Of a stretch of 64,000 nucleotides of DNA, positions 8,469-17,178 are shown piece after piece (position 1 is the stretch's first letter; each line of letters begins with the position of its first letter). The notes under the pieces were generated by a model, which searched no databases, was not told where the DNA came from, and saw nothing but the letters and a program-made list of their open reading frames with translations. The position numbers and the translations under genes were made by a program. The stretch is from Neorhizobium sp. NCHU2750. Its GTDB lineage: Bacteria > Pseudomonadota > Alphaproteobacteria > Rhizobiales > Rhizobiaceae. The stretch covers positions 124,001 through 188,000 of the forward strand of contig NZ_CP030831.1 of assembly GCF_003597675.1 (NCBI RefSeq). Reading direction: 5' to 3'.

Positions 8469-9452
8469 ATGCACCGATACATTCTGACCGGAAACGAAAC
8501 CCGCCGTCTCAAGCTCACGCAAGGCGACGTGCGCCAGCCCGAAAAAGGCGAGGTTGCCGTAGACGTGCGATCTGCTTCGCTGAACTACCGGGACCTGGTT
8601 ATTGCCAGGAACTTCAAGGACGTTGTTCCGCTCTCGGACGGCGCGGGCGTCGTAGCAGCTGTTGGCGAAGGCGTGGAAGACTGGAAGGTCGGCGATCGCG
8701 TCGTAATCGGCTTCATGCCCGGATGGGTGGAAGGCCCGATCACCCCCGCGAAGAAGGCCACAAGTCTCGGCGGCCAGACGATGGACGGCGTGCTGACGGA
8801 ACGTATCGTTGTTCCATCGAACAGTATCGTGCGCATTCCCGATGCCATGACGTTCGAGGAGGCCGCGACCTTACCATGCGCCGGGGTGACCGCATTTTCG
8901 GCCCTGTTCGAGCGTCGGCCCTTGCAGCCAGGTGAAACGGTCCTCCTGCTCGGAACTGGTGGCGTTTCGATCTTCGCCCTTCAACTCGCAAAACTGGCGG
9001 GCGCCCGTGTCATCATCACCTCCAGTTCCGACGAAAAGCTTGAGCGTGCCCGCGCGCTCGGGGCGGATGAAATGATCAACTATCGCCGCACAACGGCCTG
9101 GGAGGACGAAGTGCTGCGTCTGACGGACGGTGTCGGTGCTGACCTGGCGGTGGATGTGGCAGGCCCCGCGACGCTCAGTCAAACGCTCAAGGCCACCCGG
9201 TTCGATGGGCGTATTTCACTCATGGGCGTGCTGACCGGCTTTGACGGTCATATCGATACAGGGGCGATTCTGGAAAAGAGGATCACGCTGCAAGGGATCT
9301 ATGTCGGTCCGGTCGCGACACTCGCCGCCTTGGTGAGAACCGGCATCAAGCCGCAAGTCGATCAGGTCTTCCCGTTCGCCGAAGCCGAAGCTGCCTATAA
9401 TGCACTTCGTGATGCAGGACACTTCGGCAAACTGGTCGTGAACATCGCGTAA
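8469..9452 (+). CDS. Zinc-less medium-chain NAD(P)-dependent oxidoreductase (quinone oxidoreductase-like)
   Basis: This 327-residue protein is a medium-chain dehydrogenase/reductase. The N-terminal GroES-like domain has SLNYRDLVIARN and GVVAAVGEGVEDWKVGDRV. The Rossmann domain has LLGTGGVSIFALQLAK, then ARALGADEMINYR. The catalytic Cys/His zinc set and structural Cys cluster of true alcohol dehydrogenases are not evident, which suggests a quinone- or enal-reductase type enzyme. Its divergent HxlR neighbour suggests induction by electrophiles or quinones. The pair interrupts otherwise typical plasmid genes and may be a metabolic insertion. Confidence 0.9.
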   Translation: MHRYILTGNETRRLKLTQGDVRQPEKGEVAVDVRSASLNYRDLVIARNFKDVVPLSDGAGVVAAVGEGVEDWKVGDRVVIGFMPGWVEGPITPAKKATSLGGQTMDGVLTERIVVPSNSIVRIPDAMTFEEAATLPCAGVTAFSALFERRPLQPGETVLLLGTGGVSIFALQLAKLAGARVIITSSSDEKLERARALGADEMINYRRTTAWEDEVLRLTDGVGADLAVDVAGPATLSQTLKATRFDGRISLMGVLTGFDGHIDTGAILEKRITLQGIYVGPVATLAALVRTGIKPQVDQVFPFAEAEAAYNALRDAGHFGKLVVNIA

Positions 9453-9832
9453 AAACACCAGCACCCGCAGAAGGCTCAAAGCGCCTACCGCATATCTCAG
9501 GTCGATTTTCTGTATCCGGTCTTCGCAAATCGCGACCGATTATTTTGAATTTATATAATCGCTCTCCTGAAATGAGAAAATAGGGAAAGGGGGAAGCTTG
9601 CTCGCAGATCGGGCAGGCCGCTGACGCTTGCGCTCAACCGCGCCACTCGCGATCCCGGCCCGTCGCCCTGCGCAGGGCTGTCAGCCCTGCTTGACCAGCC
9701 GGGCAGGGATGCTCAGCCGCAGTTGCACCGGCCCGTCCGCTCCGCGGTCTGGGAAGTGTCTTCGGAAAGAACTGAAGACGAAAAAGGGGCTGGCAAGGCG
9801 CCGGCTCAGCAATCCCCGAAGGAGCCAATCTC
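9453..9832. other. Hairpin-rich leader of the ParB-like gene
   Basis: No gene is seen. The first 150 bases are AT-rich with a plausible promoter region (TTTGAATTTATATAATCG near 9545). The rest is GC-rich leader. GCCCTG-CG-CAGGGC (9665-9678) and CAGGGCT-GTC-AGCCCTG (9673-9689) share the same middle strand, so they are mutually exclusive hairpins. GAAGGAG precedes the ATG at 9833. Confidence 0.6.
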
Positions 9833-11593
9833 ATGCAAATCCTTAAACTCGACCCCCGCGGGCTGAAGGACAATCCCGACGATGCGCGCCGCTCGAAATC
9901 GTCCCCACAAGCCGATGCACTGCTGCTGGCTACGGTGAAGGCTGTCGGCATTATCCAACCTCCAGTGGTCTCACCCGAAACCGATGGCGGCAACGGCTAT
10001 ATCATCCAAGCAGGCCATCGCCGTGTCCGGCAGGCCATCGCCGCTGGCCTTGAGGAAATCGAGGTGATCGTCCGCGAGGCTGCCAACGACAATGGCGCCA
10101 TGCGCTCAATGGTCGAAAATATCGCGAGAGAGCCTCTTGGCGCCGTCGACCAATGGCGTGGCATCGAACGTCTCGTCGCTCTCGGCTGGACCGAGGAAGC
10201 GATCGGTATCGCGCTCGCCCTGCCGGTCCGGCAAATCAGGAAGCTTCGGCTTCTGGCCAACGTGCTGCCGGCCATGCTCGACCATATGGCGCTCGGCGAT
10301 ATCCCCAACGAGCAGCAGCTGCGCACCATCGCGGCCGCTTCGCTCGACGAGCAGAGGGAGGTGTGGAAGGCGAACAAGGCCAAGAAGACCGAGCGGGCGG
10401 ACTGGTACAACATCTCCCGGTCTCTTTCAAAGACGCGCATGTTTGCCAAGGATGCGAGCTTCGGCGACGATCTTGCCAGCGCCTACGGAATCGAATGGGT
10501 CGAGGATCTGTTTGCACCAGCTGACCAGGACAGCCGATACACCACTAACGTGGAAGCGTTTCTCGGCGCCCAGCAGGAATGGATGACGACGACGCTTCCG
10601 AAGCAGGGGTCGATCGTCGAGGTCAACAACTGGGGCCAGCCGGAGCTGCCCAAAAAGGCGGAACGCGTCTACGGCAAGCCTTCGAAATCCGACCACGTCG
10701 CCATGTATCTCGACCGTGACGGCAAGGTGCAGTCGGTCGCCTTCCGCATGCCCGAGGACAAGAAGAAGGGCAAAGGCGGCGCGGCGACCGCGGGCGGTCT
10801 AGCCGAAGCCGATGATGCAATCGTCGACACGCCAAAGCCGCGCCCGGATGTGACCCAGAAGGGGCAGGACATGATCGGCGACTTCCGCACCGACGCCCTG
10901 CATGAGGCGCTTGGACGCGCCCCGATCGAGGACGACATGCTGATGGCCCTGCTCGTGCTTGCATTCGCCGGCCTGAACGTCCGCGTGGATTCCGGCGCGA
11001 CCGATACCGTGTTCGGGTCGAAGCGCTTCAAGCGCCACGCCGCCCGGCTGATCGGCGAAGACGGCAGGCTCGCCTTCGACGTGGAGACACTGCGCGTGGC
11101 CGCGCGTTCGATGCTGATCGATGTGCTGTCGTGCCGGCGGGGTATGTCCAACAGCGGGGTGATCTCCAGGATCGCAGGTCACGCGATCGGCGCCGACAAC
11201 TTCCTGCCGAACATGGGCGCGGAGGACTTTCTGCTGTGCCTGTCTCGCCAGGCGATGGAAGCAGCGGCGAAGGAGGCGAACGTGCTTGCGCGCCAGAAGG
11301 TGCGGGAGACTCGTGCGGCTCTCGTTGATCATTTCAGGCAAGAGCGCTTCGTTCACACGACCGCACTCTTCGCGCCCGATCCGCAGGACATCGTGGATCT
11401 CATCAAGAGTGGCGAGGTTCTCGATGCCGACGACAGCGCGGAAGAAGCAGACGTCGATGAGTCCGACCTTGATAGAGAAGAGGGCCTCGCCACCCCCGAA
11501 GACGAGGCCGACCTTCCAGACAGCGCCGACGATGCTCCCGAAGCCGTCGATCCTGACGAAGAGCAGGATGCTTACGGGATCGCCGCGGAGTAG
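9833..11593 (+). CDS. ParB/RepB/Spo0J-like nuclease-domain protein
   Basis: This 586-residue protein begins with a ParB N-terminal domain (about residues 1-100, including IIQAGHRRVRQAIAAGLEEI), followed by a KorB/ParB-type HTH (SMVENIAREPLGAVDQWRGI, then LGWTEEAIGIALALPVRQIR). It is much longer than chromosomal ParB (~300 residues). The rest has a middle domain of unknown type and a very acidic tail from about residue 530. No parA lies beside it, so a partition role is doubtful. Such stand-alone long ParB-like proteins are common on Rhizobiaceae plasmids near ArdC and DUF genes; regulation or CTPase-dependent DNA binding is possible. Confidence 0.82.
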   Translation: MQILKLDPRGLKDNPDDARRSKSSPQADALLLATVKAVGIIQPPVVSPETDGGNGYIIQAGHRRVRQAIAAGLEEIEVIVREAANDNGAMRSMVENIAREPLGAVDQWRGIERLVALGWTEEAIGIALALPVRQIRKLRLLANVLPAMLDHMALGDIPNEQQLRTIAAASLDEQREVWKANKAKKTERADWYNISRSLSKTRMFAKDASFGDDLASAYGIEWVEDLFAPADQDSRYTTNVEAFLGAQQEWMTTTLPKQGSIVEVNNWGQPELPKKAERVYGKPSKSDHVAMYLDRDGKVQSVAFRMPEDKKKGKGGAATAGGLAEADDAIVDTPKPRPDVTQKGQDMIGDFRTDALHEALGRAPIEDDMLMALLVLAFAGLNVRVDSGATDTVFGSKRFKRHAARLIGEDGRLAFDVETLRVAARSMLIDVLSCRRGMSNSGVISRIAGHAIGADNFLPNMGAEDFLLCLSRQAMEAAAKEANVLARQKVRETRAALVDHFRQERFVHTTALFAPDPQDIVDLIKSGEVLDADDSAEEADVDESDLDREEGLATPEDEADLPDSADDAPEAVDPDEEQDAYGIAAE

Positions 11594-11689
11594 CCGCGTC
11601 CCTCCTTCTCCTTCCGAATGATTGTGCGCCGCCGGTGATTTCCACTGGCGGCGGCTTCGTTTCCAACTCTAAAGATCAAGGAGATCAAC

Positions 11690-12163
11690 ATGTCCGCACA
11701 TCTCGCATTCCTGGCGCCGATCGGCACCGTTCTGGCGTGGTCCAACGGCCAGCCGCGCCCGCCGGAGCGCCATCGCAAAAAGCTCTCCGCGTGGAAGACC
11801 AACAACAGCAGAGGCCGGCTGATACGCAAGCAGGACGAGCGCGGCGCCGGCAACATCAGCCTGCCGCCCAGCTTCACGCTCCACGAAGGCGACTATGGCA
11901 GCGGCGGTGTTATTGCGATCCGCGTCCACCGCACATTTTCGCTGGAAACCAGCCTGATGTTCACCATCGTCGAACGTCCGGCGGTCGGCAGTTACCGTGT
12001 CTTCGACCGCCCTGGCGACAGCGCCGAGCTCGTCCATCTCGCGGCGAGCCGGCAGGCTGCCGAGGAATGGCTGACCACCCATGGCTATCCGTTCGCCGTT
12101 CTCGAGGACGTCACGGCGGATGAGATCGCCGCCGATGTTGTGGAAGGGAGGGCTGCCGCATGA
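11690..12163 (+). CDS. Conserved plasmid hypothetical protein
   Basis: This 157-residue soluble protein of unknown function has a basic N-terminal third (RPPERHRKKLSAWKTNNSRG) and an acidic C-terminus. The start is supported by AAGGAG 6 bases before ATG 11690. The stop overlaps the next gene's ATG (ATGA at 12160-12163), which marks the first of a tightly coupled run of four genes ending at 13558. I recognise it only as a recurrent companion of the ParB-like gene on rhizobial plasmids. Confidence 0.72.
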   Translation: MSAHLAFLAPIGTVLAWSNGQPRPPERHRKKLSAWKTNNSRGRLIRKQDERGAGNISLPPSFTLHEGDYGSGGVIAIRVHRTFSLETSLMFTIVERPAVGSYRVFDRPGDSAELVHLAASRQAAEEWLTTHGYPFAVLEDVTADEIAADVVEGRAAA

Positions 12164-13047
12164 TCGATCTTCCCAACACGAACATGCCCGACTGCACCCC
12201 CGGATTTCCGGGGGTTTTCTTTGGTCTGTCCTGCGAAGGGTTCCCCGTCGCCCGCGTCGGCGATCACGCCTTTGCCATGCTGCCAGGTCAGGCCGGGCGG
12301 CATTATCTGGCCACCGGCTGGAAGATTGGACGTCCGCTTCCCGAGTGGCGACGGGGAGACTTCTACGGTCATTGCGGCGAACTCGCCGATGAGGCGGCTT
12401 TTAGTGCACACGTCCTCGAACAGGCCGAACATCAGCGCGAAATACAGGCGCTCGGACGTCGGAATACCGCCCCCCATGTGCATACGCCATGGGGTTCGGC
12501 CCAGCACTCGACAACCTATGCCGAGGGGATCGAATTCCACTCCACTGCAAGCCACGGCGGCTTCAGGCTCTCGGCCGACCGAAACCGCGCGGTCCATCCG
12601 CTGCTCCGGGCGGACGACGGGTTCTACGAGGAGGATTGCGCTTGGGCTGCCGTGGCGCACACCTTCCCTGAACTGTTCACCAGCTTCGAGAAGCGTTGCG
12701 CCAGCGAGACGCTAAAGGATTGGGAGCCCGATGCGTGGGAGGCGATTTTTGCGACTGTGCTTGCTCACGGCGAATCTCATGTGAAGGATCGCCGCGCGTT
12801 CGAGCTCGAGCACGCCAGCGACTGGATCGTGATCTCGGCACTTCGATCGGATCATCATCCAGGCATGACCGAGGTAATCGCCACGCGCGCAGGCAGGCGC
12901 GATCATGGCGGCGAGGAACGGCGATTTCTCGTGCCGTCACCCGAATACGAAGCGGGCCGTTTCGGCTTCATCATCGATGAAGCGCGCCACGCAGCCTACG
13001 ACGGTCCATCAAGCTTTGCCTCATGGACGAGGAGGACGGCGGCATGA
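12160..13047 (+). CDS. DUF7007-like plasmid hypothetical protein
   Basis: This 295-residue protein resembles the DUF7007-type proteins of rhizobial plasmids, with GDHAFAMLPGQAGRHYLATG near residue 35 and a paired-aromatic region FYEEDCAWAAVAHTFPELF near 152. No membrane segment or known catalytic motif is visible. It overlaps its upstream neighbour by 4 bases, and its TGA overlaps the ATG of the next gene, so translation is coupled. Function unknown. Confidence 0.7.
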   Translation: MIDLPNTNMPDCTPGFPGVFFGLSCEGFPVARVGDHAFAMLPGQAGRHYLATGWKIGRPLPEWRRGDFYGHCGELADEAAFSAHVLEQAEHQREIQALGRRNTAPHVHTPWGSAQHSTTYAEGIEFHSTASHGGFRLSADRNRAVHPLLRADDGFYEEDCAWAAVAHTFPELFTSFEKRCASETLKDWEPDAWEAIFATVLAHGESHVKDRRAFELEHASDWIVISALRSDHHPGMTEVIATRAGRRDHGGEERRFLVPSPEYEAGRFGFIIDEARHAAYDGPSSFASWTRRTAA

Positions 13048-13352
13048 ACCGGTCCATCGATCGACAGGCGGAATTGCGGCGCATGGAAGAAGCGTGCCGG
13101 CAGACGCGGCATCAGCTCGACATGATCGACCGCCAGATCATTCGCAGGATGACCGCGCTGATCCCATCGCTTGGACGGCGCAAATACGGATATCGCCGCG
13201 TCAGGCCTCCTGAACCCGAAGCCTTCCTCACCCGCTACCGCTCCAATCTTGCGGCGATCACCGCGCAGCGCCAGCCAGAGATCGATGCTCTGGCGCGCAA
13301 GCTTATGCGGCAGCAGTCCGCGATTGCGGCATTGCAGGAGACGATACCATGA
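13044..13352 (+). CDS. Small coiled-coil hypothetical protein
   Basis: This 102-residue, highly charged protein has heptad-like stretches RMEEACRQTRHQLDMIDRQI and LARKLMRQQSAIAALQETI, suggesting a coiled coil interrupted by a basic loop (GRRKYGYRRVRPPEP). I chose ATG 13044 because it overlaps the preceding TGA as ATGA; an in-frame start at 13023 would overlap more. Third gene of the coupled run. Function unknown. Confidence 0.66.
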   Translation: MNRSIDRQAELRRMEEACRQTRHQLDMIDRQIIRRMTALIPSLGRRKYGYRRVRPPEPEAFLTRYRSNLAAITAQRQPEIDALARKLMRQQSAIAALQETIP

Positions 13353-13558
13353 AGCGCCATGAACCGCTTCCGTCCCTCACGGATCAGGAGGTAAAGGCGC
13401 TTCAGCATTACGCAGCGAGGCACGGCCGATCATGGAAGCGCATCCTCAACACCGTCTGGATGGGCGAAGCGCGCTGCGATGACGGCCAGATCCTTCGCAA
13501 GCTGCGCAACACGCACGGCCCGACCTGGCTGGACCGCTATCGGCTGCCGAAACCTTGA
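13349..13558 (+). CDS. Small basic hypothetical protein
   Basis: This 69-residue protein contains LPSLTDQEVKALQHYAARHG followed by a Trp-rich segment. It is rich in Arg and His and could bind nucleic acid. Its ATG overlaps the upstream stop (ATGA), which supports expression as the last gene of the 11690-13558 run. I do not recognise a named family; the recurrent DQEVKALQxYAxxHG pattern appears in short plasmid proteins of Rhizobiales. Confidence 0.65.
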   Translation: MKRHEPLPSLTDQEVKALQHYAARHGRSWKRILNTVWMGEARCDDGQILRKLRNTHGPTWLDRYRLPKP

Positions 13559-13577
13559 GCAATCGGCACAGCCCTGA

Positions 13578-13883
13578 TCAACGCTTGCGCACGAACTCGG
13601 TGCGCAGGACCAGGCCTTTGATTGCATCATGCCGGCAGTCAATCTCTTCCGGATCGTCTGTCAGCCGGATCGAGCGGATGACCGTGCCCTGCTTCAAGGT
13701 CTGGCCGGCGCCTTTGACCTTCAGGTCCTTGAGCAGCACGACGGAGTCGCCATCGGCCAGCACGTTGCCGGAGGCGTCGCGCACTTCTGCGGCTTTTGCT
13801 TTTTCGGCGGAAATCTCGGATGCCGGACGCCATTCTCCGGTTGCTTCGTCATAGACATAATCGTCGCCGCTATGATCGCTCAT
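13578..13883 (-). CDS. PhnA/YjdM C-terminal domain protein
   Basis: This 101-residue protein has the PhnA C-terminal domain (VRDASGNVLADGDSVVLLKD, then LKVKGAGQTL and a conserved IDC). It lacks the N-terminal zinc ribbon of YjdM/PhnA. Despite the historical name, the family has no proven alkylphosphonate role. It is convergent with the small-gene run, ending 20 bases from it, and has its own upstream region to the right. Confidence 0.85.
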   Translation of the reverse strand: MSDHSGDDYVYDEATGEWRPASEISAEKAKAAEVRDASGNVLADGDSVVLLKDLKVKGAGQTLKQGTVIRSIRLTDDPEEIDCRHDAIKGLVLRTEFVRKR

Positions 13884-14400
13884 CTGCGGTGTTCCTTTCG
13901 CGAATACTGTTGGTCGGTCGTAACGCCAGATGCGCGTCTATCGGGGAAAGGCGGGGCAAGCAAATCAGAGTGATCTGACAGGCACATCGGGCATATCGGC
14001 GATCCATTCTGGCGACGTGGAGCACCAGTGACGTCAGCATGGAAAGACCAGCTTGCAGGTGCGGGCCTGGCGCGCATTTTGCATGACCTCCTTTCCGGCT
14101 TCGGCATCCGGGATCAGCCCCTTGGCCGTTCTGTCCTTCGGTTTCGTGGCGGTCTGAACCAGCGCCCGTCCGGTTCAAGGCCGCTGTCGCGCCGCGGGAC
14201 GGCCGGTCATGCCGCTCTCGACAAAACAGGAACGCGGGCTTCGCAGAACCGTGGGTTCCGCTTGCCCGCCCACCTGCTTCGCTCGATCAGGCCTGCCCGG
14301 ACCCTGAACCGCCCGGCTTGCGCCGGTTCTTTTCGACCGCACCGAAGGACAGAACGGCCAAGGGGCCGATCGCTTCGGGCAAACCGAAAAGGAAACCATC
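13884..14400. other. Long divergent leader region (PhnA-like / 14401 gene)
   Basis: This 517-base stretch has no supported gene. It holds the promoter of the leftward PhnA-like gene and a long GC-rich leader for the gene at 14401, including complementary C- and G-rich tracts (CGGACCCTGAACCGCCCGGC near 14298 and later). It ends in AAAAGGAAA before ATG 14401. The leader style recurs before several genes in this window. Confidence 0.5.
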
Positions 14401-15000
14401 ATGGCAAAGCCCGCAACCTCTTCACGTCAAGCTTCTCGCCCTGCCGCCCGTGTCGTGCAGCTCCGCAAGGGCGCCACGATCGAAATGGTCCGCCTAACAT
14501 GCCCCGATGAAGCGCAGGCGCTCCGGATCGCCGAAAGCTTCGGAACGGCCATCCTCGACAGCGACGGCATCCGCGACATGCACGAGCGCCTTATCGTCGA
14601 AACCGCGACTGGCCTCTCCGAGGGCCTCGGCGAACGGGCGATGCAGATCCATCTCCAGCGCATCGTCGGCGCCTATGTCGGATCGGCCCATGGCGCTGGC
14701 CAGTTCTACAGCAAGGCCGTCACCGAAGCACGCGATGCGACCGCCAAGGGTGCGTCGGACGCTCGCGACGAGGATATCGATGGCCCGGTCGGTTACGACA
14801 GCGCCGCCCAGCGCAAGCGCGAGTTCGCAGCCGACATGGGTATTCAGGCCCACGCGCTCCGCCTGGCAGCTGAAGGCGCCGTCGCAGCCTACGAACAGAT
14901 TGTCGGCGAAGCGTGGAAGCCTTTCGATCGGCCGGTCGACAATCCCGGCCAGACGCTCGACCGCAAGGCGGCCGCAGCGCAGATGGACGCTCTTGGCTGA
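14401..15000 (+). CDS. Conserved plasmid hypothetical protein
   Basis: This 199-residue soluble protein has a basic N-terminal tail (about residues 1-25) followed by a helical, Ala-rich body with LTCPDEAQALRIAESFGTAI and AGQFYSKAVTEARDATAKG. No domain of known function is recognised. It has its own long leader and a terminator-like hairpin directly after the stop (15010-15030), so it is probably a single-gene unit. Position between the ParB-like group and ArdC suggests a plasmid maintenance or establishment role, which is inference only. Confidence 0.72.
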   Translation: MAKPATSSRQASRPAARVVQLRKGATIEMVRLTCPDEAQALRIAESFGTAILDSDGIRDMHERLIVETATGLSEGLGERAMQIHLQRIVGAYVGSAHGAGQFYSKAVTEARDATAKGASDARDEDIDGPVGYDSAAQRKREFAADMGIQAHALRLAAEGAVAAYEQIVGEAWKPFDRPVDNPGQTLDRKAAAAQMDALG

Positions 15001-15009
15001 GACGTCTCC

Positions 15010-15030
15010 GGCGGAGCATCCAGCTCCGCC
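15010..15030 (+). terminator. Hairpin after the 14401 gene
   Basis: GGCGGAGC-ATCCA-GCTCCGCC is a perfect 8-bp stem with a 5-base loop, 10 bases after the stop codon. The T-rich tail is weak (TTCGTC), so it may be a terminator or an mRNA-stabilising stem. A T6 run follows further on near 15069-15074. Confidence 0.6.
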
Positions 15031-15313
15031 TTCGTCGGGACGAGGCCGTCTCACTCCGAGGCGGCCATTTTTTGTGTCGCCGTTGGAGTAAAGCTCAATG
15101 GGGAAACAGAGGAAAGACGAAGAGACGCGGGGCGACATCGCTGCCCCGTCCCGTTCGTCGGTCCTGCAGGATCCGGCGGCAAGCCGCAACGGCTGCGCCG
15201 TCCTCCACTGGCGTTCCGGCCGTTCCGGTGCGCCTTCCCCCTGATCGCTCCTGCTTTCGGCCCTCCGCGACGGGGCCGCGATGGGCGCGGCCTCCTGAAA
15301 CGGAGGTTTGGAA

Positions 15314-16240
15314 ATGAGCAGGAAAACAGCAAACACGCGGACCGATATCTATGCACGCATCACCGACAGGATCGTCGCCGATCTGGAAAAGGGCGTGCGC
15401 CCATGGGTGCAGCCGTGGAGTGCGGCCAATCTATCGGGCCGGGTGAGCCGGCCGCTTCGTCACAACGGACAAGCTTACACCGGCCTCAATGTTCTGCTTC
15501 TGTGGTCGGAGAGCGTCGCCAGTGGTTTCATGTCGTCAACATGGATGACGCTGCGCCAGGCAAACGAACTCGGCGCTCACGTGCGCAAGGGCGAGAGCGG
15601 CGCGACCGTCGTCTATGCCAGCCGCTTCACCAAAACCGAGACGGACGCGGGCGGCGGAGAGGTCGAGCGCAATATTCCCTTCCTGAAGGCCTATACAGTT
15701 TTCAATTGCGATCAAATCGATGGCCTTGCAGATCATTATTACAGTCGCCCCGAACCGATCGCGAAACCGCTCGAGCGTATCGAGCATGCCGATCGCTTCT
15801 TCGATAACACGGGCGCTGTCGTCCGTTACGGCGGCGACAAGGCCTATTATTCTCCTGCCTCCGACCACATCCAGCTGCCGCGGCCCGAACAGTTCCGGGA
15901 CATGGCCTCTTTCGTTGCGACGAGAGCGCACGAAACCTTGCATTGGGCGGGCGGTCCCGCCCGACTGAACAGGGACCTGAGCCGCTACCACAAGGATCGC
16001 CGTGAGAGGGCGTTCGAAGAGATGCTGGTGGAGCTTGGGGCAGCGATGATCTGCGCCGATCTGGGTATCGTGCCAGAGTTGGAGCCTCGGCCGGATCATG
16101 CCGCCTATATCCAGAGTTGGGCCGAAATCCTCGGATCCGACAAGCGGGCGATCTTCAATGCGGCGGCGCATGCGCAGCGCGCTGTCGCCTATCTGCACGA
16201 CCTTCAGCCGCAGGCAGCTTCCGGAAAGGAGGCGGCCTGA
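15314..16240 (+). CDS. ardC: ArdC-family antirestriction protein (DUF1738 + zincin metallopeptidase)
   Basis: This 308-residue protein has an N-terminal ssDNA-binding DUF1738 domain (RTDIYARITDRIVADLEKG, then RPWVQPW) and a C-terminal zinc-dependent domain with HETLHWAGG (HExxH type) near residue 217 and a downstream glutamate-rich helix (AFEEMLVELGAAM) likely giving the third ligand. ArdC proteins protect incoming single-stranded plasmid DNA from restriction. The ATG at 15314 follows GGAGG with a 7-base gap. The TGA overlaps the next gene's ATG, so the PAPS-reductase-like protein is co-translated. Confidence 0.93.
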   Translation: MSRKTANTRTDIYARITDRIVADLEKGVRPWVQPWSAANLSGRVSRPLRHNGQAYTGLNVLLLWSESVASGFMSSTWMTLRQANELGAHVRKGESGATVVYASRFTKTETDAGGGEVERNIPFLKAYTVFNCDQIDGLADHYYSRPEPIAKPLERIEHADRFFDNTGAVVRYGGDKAYYSPASDHIQLPRPEQFRDMASFVATRAHETLHWAGGPARLNRDLSRYHKDRRERAFEEMLVELGAAMICADLGIVPELEPRPDHAAYIQSWAEILGSDKRAIFNAAAHAQRAVAYLHDLQPQAASGKEAA

Positions 16241-17178
16241 TGCTCCAGGTGTCGAACTTTACCGGGGATGGCGCGTCCTCCCCGATCCGGCTGCGGGCGC
16301 TTTCGCTCGGCGCCGGCGTCCAGTCCACCACCATGGCGTTGATGGCAGCGCATGGTGAGATCGGGCCGATGCCCGATTGCGCGATCTTCGCCGATACTGG
16401 TTGGGAGCCAAAAGCCGTCTACGATCATCTTGAATGGTTGATGTCGCCGAATGTCGTTCCGTTCCCGATCCATGTCGTCTCGGCCGGCAATATTCGCGAC
16501 AATCTCATGGACGCCGCTGCCGGCAAACGGTGGGCTTCGATTCCGGCTTTTGCAAAAACCGTGACGCCAGCCGGGAGCGCACGACCGGTTCTCGATGAGG
16601 ACGACGACGGCGAACTCGTCCAGATCGGTTCCCGCGCGACATCGCGCGAGACCGTATCGATCGGCATGATGCGCAGGGCCTGCACTGCGGATTACAAGAT
16701 CGTGCCGATCCGGAGGAAGGTCCGGGAATTGTTGGGCCTCACGCGCAAGCGATCACCTGATCATCCCGTCGCGGAGCAGTGGATTGGCATTTCGACAGAC
16801 GAGGCCAGCCGGATCAAACCCTCGTTCGAGGACTGGCAGATCAATCGTTGGCCGTTGATCGAACAACGCATGAGCAGGCGCGATTGCCTGGCCTGGTTGC
16901 GCCGTCATGATTATCCGACGCCCCCGAAATCGGCCTGCATCGGATGCCCGTTTCACGATAACGGACGCTGGCGCCACATGCGTGATCATGATCCGGAAGC
17001 CTGGGCAGACGCGGTGAAAGTCGATCGAGCGCTGCGGACCGGCATTCGACGCATCCGTGGCGAAGTTTATCTTCATCGCTCATGTGTTCCTCTTGACGAA
17101 GCCGACCTGTCGACGGCCGCCGATCATGGCCAACTCGATCTCTGGCCCATCGAATGCGAAGGCATGTGTGGCGTCTAG
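16240..17178 (+). CDS. PAPS-reductase-like (N-type ATP pyrophosphatase) protein
   Basis: This 312-residue protein starts with the PP-loop region SLGAGVQSTTMALMAA near residue 24, continues with CAIFADTGWEPKAVYDHLEW, and ends with a Cys-rich part including SACIGCPFHDNGRW near residue 232. This is the fold of PAPS reductases and of tRNA- or DNA-thiolation ATPases. It lacks the rest of a sulfate-assimilation or dnd gene set. The ATG at 16240 overlaps the ardC stop as TGATG, implying a shared function; similar proteins occur on phages and plasmids with unknown substrate. Confidence 0.82.
   Translation: MLQVSNFTGDGASSPIRLRALSLGAGVQSTTMALMAAHGEIGPMPDCAIFADTGWEPKAVYDHLEWLMSPNVVPFPIHVVSAGNIRDNLMDAAAGKRWASIPAFAKTVTPAGSARPVLDEDDDGELVQIGSRATSRETVSIGMMRRACTADYKIVPIRRKVRELLGLTRKRSPDHPVAEQWIGISTDEASRIKPSFEDWQINRWPLIEQRMSRRDCLAWLRRHDYPTPPKSACIGCPFHDNGRWRHMRDHDPEAWADAVKVDRALRTGIRRIRGEVYLHRSCVPLDEADLSTAADHGQLDLWPIECEGMCGV

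Noticed and set aside
9833..11593. Partition gene parB of a repABC replication unit
   Set aside because: No parA/repA, repC or parS-like cluster is nearby and the protein is nearly twice the usual length, so only ParB-like is claimed.
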